A DNA stretch of 64,000 nucleotides from Vanessa cardui (Eukaryota; Arthropoda; Insecta; Lepidoptera; Nymphalidae), in assembly GCF_905220365.1 (NCBI RefSeq), contig NC_061131.1, positions 4,030,001 through 4,094,000 on the forward strand, written 5' to 3'. The notes below the pieces were generated by a model. The model was given only the letters and a program-made list of their open reading frames with translations, did not search any database and was not told the DNA's origin. The position numbers were made by a program, and so were the translations under genes. Positions 47,311 through 58,092 of the stretch are shown piece after piece (within the stretch, counting starts at the first letter, position 1; each line of letters opens with the position of its first letter).

Positions 47311-47345
47311 TCATTCAACGTTCGGACGTCGTCGACTGAGGTTGT
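47311..47345 (+). promoter_or_regulatory. Inr plus DPE internal promoter of the R1-clade LINE
   Basis: TCATTC at 47311-47316 matches the insect initiator TCAKTY. Taking its A (47313) as +1, positions +28 to +33 (47340-47345) read GGTTGT, matching the downstream promoter element RGWYVT at the canonical distance. There is no TATA box. Such TATA-less promoters at the first base are known for Jockey, I and R1-type LINEs and let full-length RNA carry its own promoter. Confidence 0.6.
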
Positions 47346-47600
47346 GTTGAATTGTGCGATAAGATTTTACGATTGAAGATTTAAAACGACACCTGCTTGC
47401 CATGTTCGTTATCTCTGACGCGTAACATCTGGACTATTGGCTTTGTTTATCGGACACTTGTTTTGTTTAAGGATTGCTCCTATTGTTGTTGTGGAATAGA
47501 TCTTTTTAGATCTTAATTATTCAGTTTAATATTTATTATTGTATATAAATATTTTCGTTTGTTTTATTGTTTTGTTTATAGATGTTTTTCGTTTTCGGCG

Positions 47601-49358
47601 ATGGACGTCGACACTGAGTTGTCGTCCGACGCCCTAGTTCGTAGAAAACGGCCTTATGGGGGCCTTGCTATTTATAACTCCGACTCTGAAACGGAGACGG
47701 AGATGAGGTTGGCTGCGAAGAGCAAGCCTGCGATTCGCGGCAAAACCGCGAAAGGACGGGGTAGTGGCCTCGCTCGGGCAAAGGCTGAGCTGAAAGCCAA
47801 GGCCAGCGAGGCCAGAGAGGAGGCTTTCGAGCGGTCCCTGCGTAGTCGGGCGTTTCGAAAGGACGCTCCACAGGTTGTCGTGGACTCCGAGGAATCCTCA
47901 TCCTCGGATGTACACACCGAAGATCCCACGAAGATGGGAGCAGAGGAACTCCGGGCACAAGCTGGCCGAAGCGCAGCCCTAATTTTGGAGGTGGCCCAAA
48001 AATCCACCAATTTAAAAGGTGGCTTTGCAAAGAGGCTGAAGGAGTCGGCGGCTGCACTACAGGGCATTGTAGACGCCTTAGCAGCTCGGACAGAAGCCGA
48101 GGAGACGCAAAAGCTCCGTGCCGATAATGGCCGCCTGCGCAAAGAGGTGGACAGCCTCAAGGCCGAGGTAAAGGCTCACCGCCGCGAGTTTGCAGAAATG
48201 CGGACCAAGGTGGCAGGGGCAAGTGATGCTTCCGGCTCGGCACAGGATGCTCAAATGGAGAGATTTAAAGCCTCCATAATTTCTTCGGTCGGCGACATGA
48301 TCAACGCACGGTTTGCCGCACTAGAGGAACGGTTGCCTCCCGCAAAAATACATCGCCCTCCGTTAGCTGCGGATAAGAGGCGGGAGGTGGCGCAGCAGAA
48401 TGCTACGCCCTACACGCAGGCTGTCCAGCCTGCTCCACCGCTGAAAGCAGCACACGCGCCAAAACGGGCGCCACCTGCTGTTCCGACGGCATCTATTGCT
48501 GGTCCCTCAGGCGTCCAGCCTACGTCGGAGATAATTCCGCCACAGATGGTCCAGGAGGTGTCCTGGTCCACTGTGGTTAAAAAGGGAAAGAAGGGAAAGA
48601 AGGGAAAGCAGGCTTCCCTTCCGACTGTTGCAACCACCATAGTTGCGCCTATGGTGCCTAAGGCAGGACAAGCAACTAAGCCTAAGCTGTCCGCGCCTCG
48701 TACAGCTGCAGTGGTATTAACTCTGCAGCCGGAAGCGGAGAAGAAAGGTATCACGTATGCTCAGGTCTTGGAGCGCGCTGAGCAGAGCGTGAAACTCCAA
48801 GACCTTGGGATCAATGGTGGGCTCAAAGTTCGACGCTCAGCGACGGGGGCCAGAGTGTTGGAGCTGCCGAAAGCACAGACGGAACAGGCAGAGAAACTAG
48901 CCGACAAGCTCCGTACGGTGCTGGATGGAGTGGCCAACGTTGCTCGCCCCATAAGAAAGGTGGACATCAAGGTGACAGGGTTAGACGACTCCGTCACTAA
49001 AGATAAAATTATTGCCGCAGTCGTTCGCGAGGGGAGTTGCCTCGCTGAAACGGTAAGGTGCGGGGATATTTCACGAGGACCTGGTTCCATGGGTATGGTC
49101 TTCGTGTCTTGTCCAATAACTGCGGCAAAAAAACTGGCTGACACCGGTCGTCTTTTGGTTGGGTGGAGCTCGGCCAGAGTGTACGTGATGGAGCAGCGCC
49201 CTCTGCGCTGCTACAAGTGCATGGGTCTAGGCCATACAAGGTTGCTCTGCCCATTCAGTGCGGAACGAGGAAGCCTTTGCTACCGGTGCGGCGTTGATGG
49301 ACACAAATCGTCTACATGTACCGGGAAGCTGCGCTGCGTAGTATGCGCAGACGCCTAG
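47601..49358 (+). CDS. LINE ORF1 (gag-like, CCHC zinc knuckles), C-terminus altered
   Basis: Likely nucleic-acid-binding ORF1 protein. The frame is open from 47559, but the ATG at 47601 (MDVDTELSSD) is the more plausible start. Numbered from there, 585 residues: an acidic and Ala/Lys-rich N-terminus; a coiled-coil-like segment around 162-203 (LRKEVDSLKAEVKAHRREF); a Pro/Ala-rich linker; a basic KKGKKGKKGK tract near 324-333 from a DNA mini-repeat; then two knuckles, C537-C540-H545-C550 and C560-C563-H568-C573. A third knuckle starts C579-C582 but stops at ADA. A different frame downstream (VALATQTTNNV, then EEEAAMST) ends in a TGA overlapping the ORF2 ATG, so a small deletion near 49355 removed the rest of the third knuckle and shifted the frame. 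Confidence 0.85.
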   Translation: MDVDTELSSDALVRRKRPYGGLAIYNSDSETETEMRLAAKSKPAIRGKTAKGRGSGLARAKAELKAKASEAREEAFERSLRSRAFRKDAPQVVVDSEESSSSDVHTEDPTKMGAEELRAQAGRSAALILEVAQKSTNLKGGFAKRLKESAAALQGIVDALAARTEAEETQKLRADNGRLRKEVDSLKAEVKAHRREFAEMRTKVAGASDASGSAQDAQMERFKASIISSVGDMINARFAALEERLPPAKIHRPPLAADKRREVAQQNATPYTQAVQPAPPLKAAHAPKRAPPAVPTASIAGPSGVQPTSEIIPPQMVQEVSWSTVVKKGKKGKKGKQASLPTVATTIVAPMVPKAGQATKPKLSAPRTAAVVLTLQPEAEKKGITYAQVLERAEQSVKLQDLGINGGLKVRRSATGARVLELPKAQTEQAEKLADKLRTVLDGVANVARPIRKVDIKVTGLDDSVTKDKIIAAVVREGSCLAETVRCGDISRGPGSMGMVFVSCPITAAKKLADTGRLLVGWSSARVYVMEQRPLRCYKCMGLGHTRLLCPFSAERGSLCYRCGVDGHKSSTCTGKLRCVVCADA

Positions 49359-49433
49359 TAAGGTGGCCCTCGCTACTCAGACTACCAATAACGTCGGACG
49401 ACGCCAGGCTGAGGAGGAAGCTGCAATGTCAAC

Positions 49434-52405
49434 ATGAGCGCAGACTTCAGCTTCCTTCAGACGAATATCAACCACTGCGCCGGGGCTCAGGATCTTCTAC
49501 TGCAGTCCATGGCGGAGTGGCAGGTAGACCTGGCGGTGGCCTGTGAACCTTACTTCGTCCCTCCCCTACCTCACTGGCTGGGGGACTTGGACGACACCGT
49601 GCCGGTCCTCACGAGGAGCGGTACGGGCCCCCCCCCCCCTCTCACTCATCGAAAGGGGTTCGGGCTACGTAGTCGTGGGGTGGGGGGAGTACGTCGTCGT
49701 CGGGACGTACTTCTCCCCTAACCGCAGCCTGGCTGAGTTCGAGACCTATCTCGGCTTGGTCAGAGTCGCGTGGTGGACGTTTCGTTGGCCACTGCTGTCG
49801 TAGCACGCAGAGTGGTTGATTGGAGAGTGGAGGAGGAGGTGGAGACTCTATCGGATCACCGGTACATCCGATTTGAGATCTCCACTTCTCGCAGGCCGGC
49901 GGAACCCCAGAGGGTGCCGACCACGTTGCCACGTCTCTCGGCCAGGTCGATCGAGAGCTGGTCAAGGAGGCCGCAATCGTGCAGCGGTGGGGTTCCGCAG
50001 CGAGGAGGGAGGGCGCCAGCGCAGACGAGCTGGCAGGCCGGATGTGCAGTTCACTCAAGGAAGTCTGCGATGCGGCCATGCCTCGGACCCGGCGCAGAGT
50101 TCCGCGCCGACACGTATACTGGTGGTCGCCCGAAATCGCCGACCTTCGGGCGACGTGCTGTCGGGCACGGAGGGCCTACGTCCGTAGTCGAAGACGCAAC
50201 GGATTCGACACGGATTTGGAGGGACAGTTGCTGGACGCCTATCGCCACCTGAAAAAAGAGCTGCAGCTGGCGATACGCAAGGCCAAGGAGAAGGCCAGGG
50301 AGGAACTTCTGGCGGGCCTCAATCGAGACCCGTGGGGGCGCCCGTACCGCGGTGTACGCGGGAAGTTCCGCACCCAAGGCGCCCCCGTCATCGAGACGAT
50401 GCCACCGGAACTCCTCCTTCGCCTGGTTGGGGAACTCTTCCCCCATCCAGGCGAGCACGTCCCTCCGCAGATGGCGCCCCGCTCCGTGACCGAAGACCCA
50501 GTGGTTTCACCACTGATTACGGAGCGGGAGATGGAGATGGCCCTCGGTCGCTTGAGGGCCAGGAAGACGGCGCCGGGTCCGGACGGGGTTCCAGGGCGTA
50601 TTCTGTGCGACGACCTGGAATACCTAGGTGCAAGGCTTCGGGAGCTATTCGACGAGTGTCTGTGCAGCGGGCAGTTTCCGAAGCCTTGGAAAGAAGGGAA
50701 GTTGGTCCTGTTGCCGAAGGAAGGTCGGCCGTTGGATTCTCCTTCGGCATACAGGCCAATTGTGCTGCTGAACGAGACGGGAAAACTCTTCGAGAAGGTC
50801 CTCGCAGCCCGTCTCGTTCAGCACCTCGAGGAGGTCGGTCCGGGTCTCTCGGAGGCGCAGTACGGATTCAGGGCGGGCCGATCGACAGTCGACGCCCTGA
50901 ATGCCCTGAAGACTCGGACGACGGAAGCGGTGGCCCGGGGGCAGGTCGTCCTGGCTGTGTCGCTTGACGTGGCGAACGCCTTCAACAGTCTCCCTTTCGA
51001 GACGATACGGGAGGCACTCCGATACCATGGGGTGCCGACCTATCTGAGGAGACTGCTGGAGGCGTACCTCCAGGACAGGGAGATCCTCTGGGCGGGGGTC
51101 GATGGGAGGATCGTCCGGCATCGAGTGGGCTGCGGCGTTCCACAGGGGTCGGTCCTCGGCCCAATTCTATAGAACGTCGGTTTCGACTGGCTCCTGCGGG
51201 CTCCCGTCCTTCCCGGGATGGGGGTGTTGTGTTATGCTGACGACACTCTCGTCACGGCGATTGGACGGGACTTCCGGGAGGCGGCTCGCCTTGCCGAAGT
51301 CGGAACGGCTCTCACCGTGGACCGCATGGGAATGCTGGGCTTGAGGGTCTCCATATCCAAAACGGAGGCCCTCCTCTTTCACGGTCCACGAAAAGGACCC
51401 CCACGAGGGGCGAGTATCACCGTCCAGGGGACGGTTATCAAGGTGCAGGCCCAGATGAAGTATCTGGGCCTGATTCTGGACGGACGATGGAGCTTCGGGC
51501 AGCATTTTGTTCATCTCGGCCCAAGGCTCATCAACGCCGCTGCCGCTCTTGGTCGCCTCCTTCCGAATGTGGGAGGGCCGGGGTCGCTATGCCGGCGTCT
51601 TTATTCCGGTGTAGTGAGGTCGATGGCGCTGTACGGTGCCCCGATCTGGATAGACGCCCTCACCGCTAAAAATCGGGCTCTGCTGCGAAAGCCGCAGAGG
51701 GTCATAGCGGTGAGAGGCATCAGAGGGTACCGTACGGTGTCGTGGACTGCGGCGACACTTCTCGCGGGCGATCCGCCCTGGGAGCTCCAGGCGGAGGTGC
51801 TCGCGGAAGTGTACCGGTTCCGGGTCGAGGCGAGGGACCGCGGCGACCGTCCAGGGTCGGCGGAGATCGGGCGGATCAGGGCTCTAGCCCAGCAAGCCCT
51901 GATCGCCCGATGGCAGGAGGATCTGGGGACTCCCACGGCGGGCCTAGCGACAGTGGAGGCGATCCGTCCCCACTTGAGTCGCTGGGTCGAGAGGAAGCAT
52001 GGCACACTGTCGTATAGAATGACGCAGGTACTTACCGGACACGGATGCTTCGGTAAGTACCTGCACGGGATAGCGCGGCGGGAGGAGTCACCCTCCTGCC
52101 ACGAGTGTGGTGCGCCAGTGGACACGGCGTACCACACCCTGTACGAGTGTGCTCCGTGGGGGCCCCAGAGGCACATCCTTGCGGCGACTATGGGCGGAGA
52201 CCTCTCGCTACCGAGCGTTATCATCACCATGCTCGGTAGCGAGGTGTGCTGGTCAGAGATGCGCTCCTTCTGCGAAAGTGTCATGTTGCAGAAAGAAGCA
52301 GCGGAGCGGGAGCGGGAAAAAAATGCCGCCGCTGACTCGCTCCGCAGAAGACGACCGGGGAGAAGGAAAAGGCGCTACGCGCATCTTCTCCCTCCGCCTC
52401 AATAG
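49434..52405 (+). pseudogene. R1-clade LINE ORF2: endonuclease and reverse transcriptase, inactivated
   Basis: ATG at 49434 starts SADFSFLQTNINHCAGAQ, the APE-type endonuclease. A run of 11 C at 49628-49638 shifts the frame; IERGSGYVVVGWGEY continues in the next one. At about 49772 FETYLGLV jumps to VVDVSLATAVV, skipping about 60 residues including the GDFNA motif; SDHRYIRF remains. A further slip near 49900 leads to a frame open from 49979, with RT motifs GPDGVPGRIL, YRPIVLLNE, SLDVANAFNSL (A, about 50957-50989), GVPQGSVLGP (B, about 51134) and, after an amber TAG at 51170-51172, YADDT (C, 51233-51247). The stop replaces the conserved W of GPILWN. The frame then runs unbroken to 52403, with a C-x2-C-x8-H-x4-C knuckle at about 52099-52152 and a basic tail. 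RT catalytic Asp residues are intact. Confidence 0.9.
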
Positions 52406-52689
52406 GCGCCGTAGGGACCAGGGGGGGTCCCAGTACCCTGGGAATCCCCCCTAGCTGTTGAAGGCCCGTATAAGCGGGCCGACCGTCAGGGCGTCACGGT
52501 AGCATGCGTAAGCGATCCCGTGGCGTCCGCCGTAAGACGGAGAGGGTACCGCTGGTGGGTAGTGGGTAAACCCGGTGTGCTTGGGCGCACTCGGCGTTCA
52601 GGGCTCCGGGGAGTCCCACACACCCCCCCACTTTCCATCACGTGGGGGAAGCGCGCAAAACGTTTTTCCAGCGTAATAAAAAAAAAAAA
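52406..52689 (+). other. 3' UTR and A tail of the R1-clade LINE
   Basis: GC-rich, with paired blocks able to fold (gaccagggggggtcccagta; ggcccgtataagcgggcc near 52465-52482). It ends ttccagcgtaat and 12 A. R1-clade RTs commonly recognise such 3' UTR structure; the specific structure here is inference. Confidence 0.7.
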
Positions 52690-52704
52690 GGACGTCCTCA
52701 GGCA
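52690..52704. repeat. Right target-site duplication of the R1-clade LINE
   Basis: ggacgtcctcaggca, identical to 47296-47310. Confidence 0.95.
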
Positions 52705-52843
52705 CGGTGGAGTGAAGATATACGCAAGGCGGCAGGAAGGAACTGGATGCGAGTAGCCGGAGAATGACCACAGTGGCGTGCACTTGGAGAGGCCTATGTC
52801 CAGCAGTGGACAAAAACAGGCTGGTTATGTGATGTGATATGTG
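52705..52843 (+). pseudogene. RTE-type ORF C-terminus, 3' half
   Basis: Continues the 47182-47310 frame: RWSEDIRKAAGRNWMRVAGE, one stop, then PQWRALGEAYVQQWTKTG, and a tgtgatgtgatatgtg simple tail. The sequence ggcctatgtccagcagtgga is shared with the RTE tail at 18638-18785. Confidence 0.75.
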
Positions 52844-53373
52844 AAATATACAAAGCGTTCGTTTAGTTACGGTTTATTTAAAGGTAAATAAAACAGTTGA
52901 AGTTATCTTTAAATAAGGATATGAAATTTTAAACTTTCGCAACACGAGCTAATTTGACTCTAGTTTTGTTTGATTTTCAGTCGCGTAATATTTAAACAGT
53001 GTAGCAGTTAAATTTTCAAACACGAAATGTAATTACAAAGGATTTAACATTAACGTATTTTAATATTTGTGAAATATAGAGACAGAATACGTTCAAGAGT
53101 TCTTATTAAGAATGTACCTTATGTTACAAGTAACTGACGCTTGACTTTTCTGTTTCTGTGTAACATTTTATGATCATATTATTTATCTGTTTGAATATAA
53201 ATACCACGACACTAAGATAAGTCTTACAATAATTTATTATTTCTTATTTATTTCTTGAGATATACGAGTTCATAAATTGCTTCACAACGACATAACCGAC
53301 TTATTAGTTGACTGGATTCACAGTGAGTGTCTAGGTTTTGACACTTTATTTGCTTAAAAAGGCATCTAAAAAT
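52844..53373. other. AT-rich non-coding stretch
   Basis: Nothing recognised. Confidence 0.45.
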
Positions 53374-53485
53374 CTCAAACTCCCATTTCTTTATTTAATA
53401 TAGAAGCAACTACCACCGGTTCGGAAAAGGAAACACCCTGAACTGAGAAGAACCGGCGTAATAAACGGATCTTTTTTTTGTCAAT
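53374..53485 (-). repeat. Jockey-type LINE 3' UTR fragment
   Basis: Plus-strand actaccaccggttcggaaaa and gaactgagaagaaccggcgt match the 3' UTR at 60335-60385. Confidence 0.65.
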
Positions 53486-54589
53486 TTAAAATTATCATAT
53501 AAGATGTATAAGAAGTGAACATTTGTCACCAAATACATCCAACGTAACAAAAACCCCGATCAAGTTTCCTAGAAAAGGAGGGAAGAAAAATGGGCTCGCA
53601 TTGCCCTGCCTACCTACTAGCACTAGCTATAAGCACGAGTGTCAAGATCACTTTAAGCTTCTGAATAGGGCGTAGCGTGGCACAAAAGATGCGTATTTTA
53701 AAACGATTCCGTAAATTCCGAACAGGTATCTTTCGAAAATCCTGAGTCGCGTGGTCCCTGATGATTCAATTATCAATGGGCAAATTAAAACTACTAAGTT
53801 ATTCCTAAGATTTTCTCGTTACCATCCACATATTAGAAGTCCTTTCCGTGTATCATAAAGAGTAATCCTTTTTATCCTGTTTTATCCATCCAGTCGGATT
53901 ATAAGTGTGATTAGATAGTGAACTTGTATTTTCACACGTACTTGATAATAACATTATGATAATATACTCCCAGGGTGATGGTTGACCACATTTCCAATAA
54001 AGAACAATTGTCGGAAGGATACTAAATATAATAGAAATACTGGCTAAGTAATTACGGTGATCACTTAATATGACATGATTTTAAATATTTAGTGGAAATA
54101 TAAAACCTGCTCGAAAGCGTAAAATTAATAACTTCAAGTTTTATAATCCTCGTGAACTTCGTGAAAAGTAATTGAATCAACAATTTAGACTCCGATTTCA
54201 AAGATGTTTAACTGACAATTTATTTCAAAGAAATAACAGAAACGTTATCGTCAAAACCTTTTCACAATTAGATGTCGTTTAAAAGGCAATCTCTCCAATC
54301 ATCTAAAACAAAGGCGGCCTTTTCGATATCAGGACAAGAGATGGATTAATTAATTCAGACATCGTGCTCTTATTTTCAATGAGTTTAACAGCGACACCGA
54401 AATTCAACGGCTTTTCACAGCTTAGAATAGGGACAAATAAATTTAATATTGACAGGATATTGCTTTTATGCGCTTGTTAGGCTGGCTGATATTTTCGAAG
54501 AGTACTTTCAATTATTTCAGGCAAACTGGGAAACAAAAATGAATCTAGCCCAGTCAGATCTTAGGCTACGATATATTCGTAAGTGCGTT
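53486..54589. other. Non-coding stretch
   Basis: AT-rich with a mixed-composition patch at 53560-53760. No ORF or repeat match recognised. Confidence 0.4.
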
Positions 54590-54715
54590 CGTAAGTTATA
54601 AGAAGAAATTATATTTTATGTAGTTATAAATAATTTTCAGGACTGACCATTAAACTTAGCACCCATTTAGATCTCCCTTTATTTTGTCGTTGAAGTCAAC
54701 AACCAAGGAATAAAG
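54590..54715 (+). repeat. Unnamed dispersed repeat, copy 2
   Basis: Counterpart of 10395-10565: attttatgtag, ttttcagga, gcacccatttagatctccc and gtcaacaaccaagga. Confidence 0.6.
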
Positions 54716-55111
54716 AGTAGCCTTTGTCTTTTCGTGGGCTTCAAGCCATATTACTCAACACTAGTGTATAAATAGTTACTGCTGACTTTCAGGTAGGATG
54801 ATACACAAAAAATGCAGACGTATTAAAAAGTTATATTACAAACGGGGAAAAGGGGTATTCTCGGTAGAGCTTTAATTCAGAACCGATGATAGCATTACGT
54901 TTTAAAGTAGGTGGTAGGGCTTTGTTTCTCGTGTTTTAGGGTTGGTTGTTAAGTATTAGATATAAAAAGTAAACGAAGTTTCATTAAATTCAGTGCAGTG
55001 ATTTGGCTAGGAAGAAAAACCAACAGATAGCAGAGTTATTTTCGAATCTATAATGTTAATATATATTTGTAAATGTAATTACTTGTATTAAAATATACCT
55101 ACTACTCACTT
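54716..55111. other. Non-coding stretch
   Basis: No gene or recognised repeat. Confidence 0.4.
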
Positions 55112-55399
55112 AGTGGTAGGGCTTTGTGTAAGCCCGTCTGGGTAGGTACCACTCACTCACCAGTTATTCTACCGCCAAACAACAGTATTCAGTATTGTTG
55201 TGTTCCGGTCTGAAGGGTGAGTGAGCCAGTGTAACTACAGGCACAAGGGACATAACATCTTAGTTCCCAAGGTTGGTGGCACATTGACGATGTAAGGAAT
55301 AGTTAATAATTCTTACAGCGTTAATGTCTATGGGCGATGGTGACCACTTACCATCAGGTGGCCCATATGCTCGTCCGCCAACCTATACCATAAAAAAAA
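55112..55399 (+). repeat. SINE-M (Metulj-like), full length
   Basis: The best-preserved copy: agtggtagggctttgtgtaa, gggtaggtaccactcactca, the ttgtgttccggtctgaaggg segment, gcacaagggacataacatct, gaccacttaccatcaggtgg, and a final ataccataaaaaaaag. The 5' region has a degenerate tRNA-like look; pol III boxes are not clear. Confidence 0.85.
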
Positions 55400-57549
55400 G
55401 TACTCTATAAAATGACGATTCCCTTTTTGTACAGGCTTACTTTAATAAAATATAGTGTGATTAATTAGTTGACTAGAAGGATTGAATATCTTGATCACAT
55501 AATAGGAAACTAAAAATATGAGCTACTACAACTCATTAACTAGGGAAAGATCCAAGGAAAATAAAGAAGAAAGTATGGGTTAAAGAGGGACTCGTTTATT
55601 ATTTAGAGACTTGGCGTCGAAGATACAAGTAGCCTTAATGATCACCGACCTTTGAAAGAAGAAGGGACTTTAAAAATAATAAAGTTTATTTGATTAGTGT
55701 CTAGTGTACATGAGTACGTAATAATGTTCATATTTAGTAATGTTAAATTCGGAGCAAAAATGTTATTAATATTAAGAAATGTACCAAAGGTTTGACAACA
55801 TTGGACTGAACAAAACGGATATCAAATAGAAAAAAAATACTGAGAAGACTTTATTTATTGTTATTCGCTATCCAAAAAATTAACCAATACGACAGCACTA
55901 CAGCTGTAACAGATTCAAATACGTCGTAAAATTAGCTTAAACTAACATCTAACTAGTTCACGATGCTATAAGTATGTCATAGTAGATTCAGCCTGCTAAA
56001 CAAGCAACGTACATTAATTGCAGTAGTTGTAATTAAAAGTTAAAAACAAAGTACAAATTAATTCGAAACATCTTACAGTAGAGTTCCACTGTCTAATTCA
56101 AGTTCTTTGACACTTCTTGCCATAATAGAGCCTTGTCAGCTGAATCTTAAGCAGTATTTACAGTTACTTGAAAACGTTATAATTATATTACCTATTCAAG
56201 AAAATGTTCACTAAAATTTCATTATTGCAAATTGAAACTTGAAGGAACGAAACAGGATTCACTGAAAATAAAATTATATTAAAATTTCTGAAGTATTGTC
56301 ATTATTTGATTATATTAATAAAGAAGATTGTATATTACGAAATATAAATTTCATTCGCTTAATTCTATTAATGGGTCCTTCTTTGTTATTAAATTTGAAT
56401 TTGAGTTCAGAAGATAATTGTGTCAGGTGAAATTTCCTAATTTTTGTCCCAAAATCACGAGTATGGCAAGCCTGTCTCTTTCTACAACTAATATAGCATC
56501 TCTTACACGTGTCCGCACCGTATGTCGTGGAAGGCATATCTCAAAATTTCCAGGAATCATTGGATATAGGCGGGTAACTCTATATATATAATCGTATTTA
56601 CGCGTGAGGAGTACGGGGAGGTAACTCTCTGATTGAAGAATGTGTCATTGAACTCACAAAGCGGGAAGTGGTGTGATATTGAAACGCTCACACATCCTGT
56701 CCAACCCGTGCCCAAAAAGAAACCAAAATGTTTCTCACGTGTTTTGTAAAAGTTAGGTGGATTTTCAAATGAGTCACTTAATGGTAAATGGTCACCATTA
56801 CCCATAAATATAAGCTGGAGGAGCTGTAATGAATATTCACGTTTCACCAATGTGCACTAACCTTCGGAACTAAGAACTTACCTTTTGCCTGTAATTACAT
56901 TGCCTTAATCACCTAGCAAAACGGAATTCACTATACTAACATTCTATAAGCGGTGACTGTTTGTACTGGAATACTTGATGCTGATGAATTTATATAATGA
57001 CTTTCAAACATCATATATATAAAGTCTTATGTACTAAAAACCAAAAACTTTTTAACGCATTAAAACACTTAAAAACTAAGATAGACGGCCAGTTCTTCTC
57101 TTAAGCATTTTGTTTAATAAAAATAATAAAAAAGCATTAATTGACATTGCACACAAATTGAATTGCCAGTCATACACTTGAAATTGTAAAAATAAAAAGA
57201 AGCGACTTAATGAAAGAGGAGTCGAGTGACGTTTTTAATTATCAGACAATTATTGTGATTGATGGAGCTGCGTCCAACACGGCTACTAATTACGTTGAAA
57301 ACCAAATTCACTATTTCGTTGCAATTTATGTACTCTTAATACATTGATTGTTGTTAATTGAACAATATATATACCATTGTTAGTGGGTTTTGTTCTGGTA
57401 CAGTTTAAGTTGATTATTTGGTAGCTTAAAATAATATACTGCCATTTACATTTACAATATATGTTGACAGAATAAGCCGAAAGCTTTGAGAAAAAAAATT
57501 GATTAAAAATGATTTCAAATAGTTTTATTTGTTTTTTTTTTACACAATA
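55400..57549. other. AT-rich, apparently unique DNA
   Basis: Frames at 56310-56537 and 56557-56850 (minus) have mixed composition but no recognisable motifs, so I do not call them genes. Confidence 0.4.
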
Positions 57550-57550
57550 G

Positions 57551-57580
<30 letters not shown>
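57550..57580. repeat. (AT)n microsatellite
   Basis: Pure TA run. It creates the Ile/Tyr repeat in the spurious frame at 57286-57615. Confidence 0.95.
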
Positions 57581-57584
<4 letters not shown>

Positions 57585-57659
57585 AATTTCGATCGCGGCT
57601 TACAAATTTAAACATGGAAGCACACCAAAATAAAGTAAATGAGAAAAATAAAAAATCTA

Positions 57660-58092
57660 TACATGTAGGTAATTACATAAAAGAGAAATACCTCTCAATG
57701 ATTAATCACACAATCTTAGAAAATATAACACCAACAAACATGAAATTTGGCAGATTCCTTATAGGATCTACACCCTACATTCACTAAGAAAGGATTTTAC
57801 GAAACTTCTTCCTTAAGGGGGTAAAACGATGGTTGGAAGTTAAGAGCTAGCCACCCGTCCCGGCTTTGCAAGGGTGCTATGATATGACATCACAATGGAA
57901 ACTTCTAAAATTATCAGTGTTTCTTTACTAAATTGTCCAACTATTATATATAAAAACCTCGACTCACTATATCAATTAAAAAACCGCGTCAAAATCCGTT
58001 GTGTAGTTTTAAATATTTAAGCAAACATACGGATACAGGGACGAAGAAAGCGATTTTGTTTTATAGTATGTTGTAATATGAAAAAAAAAAAA
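57660..58092 (+). repeat. RTE-type LINE 3' UTR and tail (family 1), longest copy
   Basis: Includes the upstream UTR (caacaaacatgaaatttggc, ccttaagggggtaaaacgat), then agccacccgtcccggctttg, gtcaaaatccgttgtgtagt, ttttatagtatgttgtaata and an A run. No coding sequence is retained. Confidence 0.7.

Larger units (their letters stand above)
47311..52689 (+). mobile_element. R1-clade LINE, structurally full length, 5379 bp
   Basis: A GC-rich block in AT-rich DNA. It begins TCATTC immediately after the left target duplication and ends in 12 A residues immediately before the right one. Order: 5' UTR with promoter elements, gag-like ORF1 with CCHC knuckles, overlapping ORF2 (APE endonuclease, RT, C-terminal CCHC), 3' UTR, A tail. 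ORF2 motifs (NINHCAGAQDLL, AVACEPYFVPP, VPQGSVLGP, YADDTL, CHECGAPVD) are those of the R1 clade. R1 itself targets 28S rDNA; this copy sits in an unrelated RTE relic, so it belongs to a non-site-specific lineage or integrated ectopically. The perfect duplication suggests a fairly young insertion. The ORF2 lesions could be inherited only if the copy was mobilised in trans; otherwise they arose after insertion. Confidence 0.9.

Noticed and set aside
47668..48160. Minus-strand frames antisense to LINE ORF1 (47668-48057, 47672-48160) and others across 48410-52284
   Set aside because: Shadow frames created by the GC-rich coding strand of the R1-clade element.
56310..56850. Two minus-strand frames with mixed composition
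   Set aside because: The cysteines (CKRCYISCRKRQAC) look finger-like, but spacing fits no known zinc finger and the second frame has no recognisable domain.
57286..57615. 109-aa minus-strand frame
   Set aside because: Contains the translated TA microsatellite and poly-A-derived runs; no conserved content.
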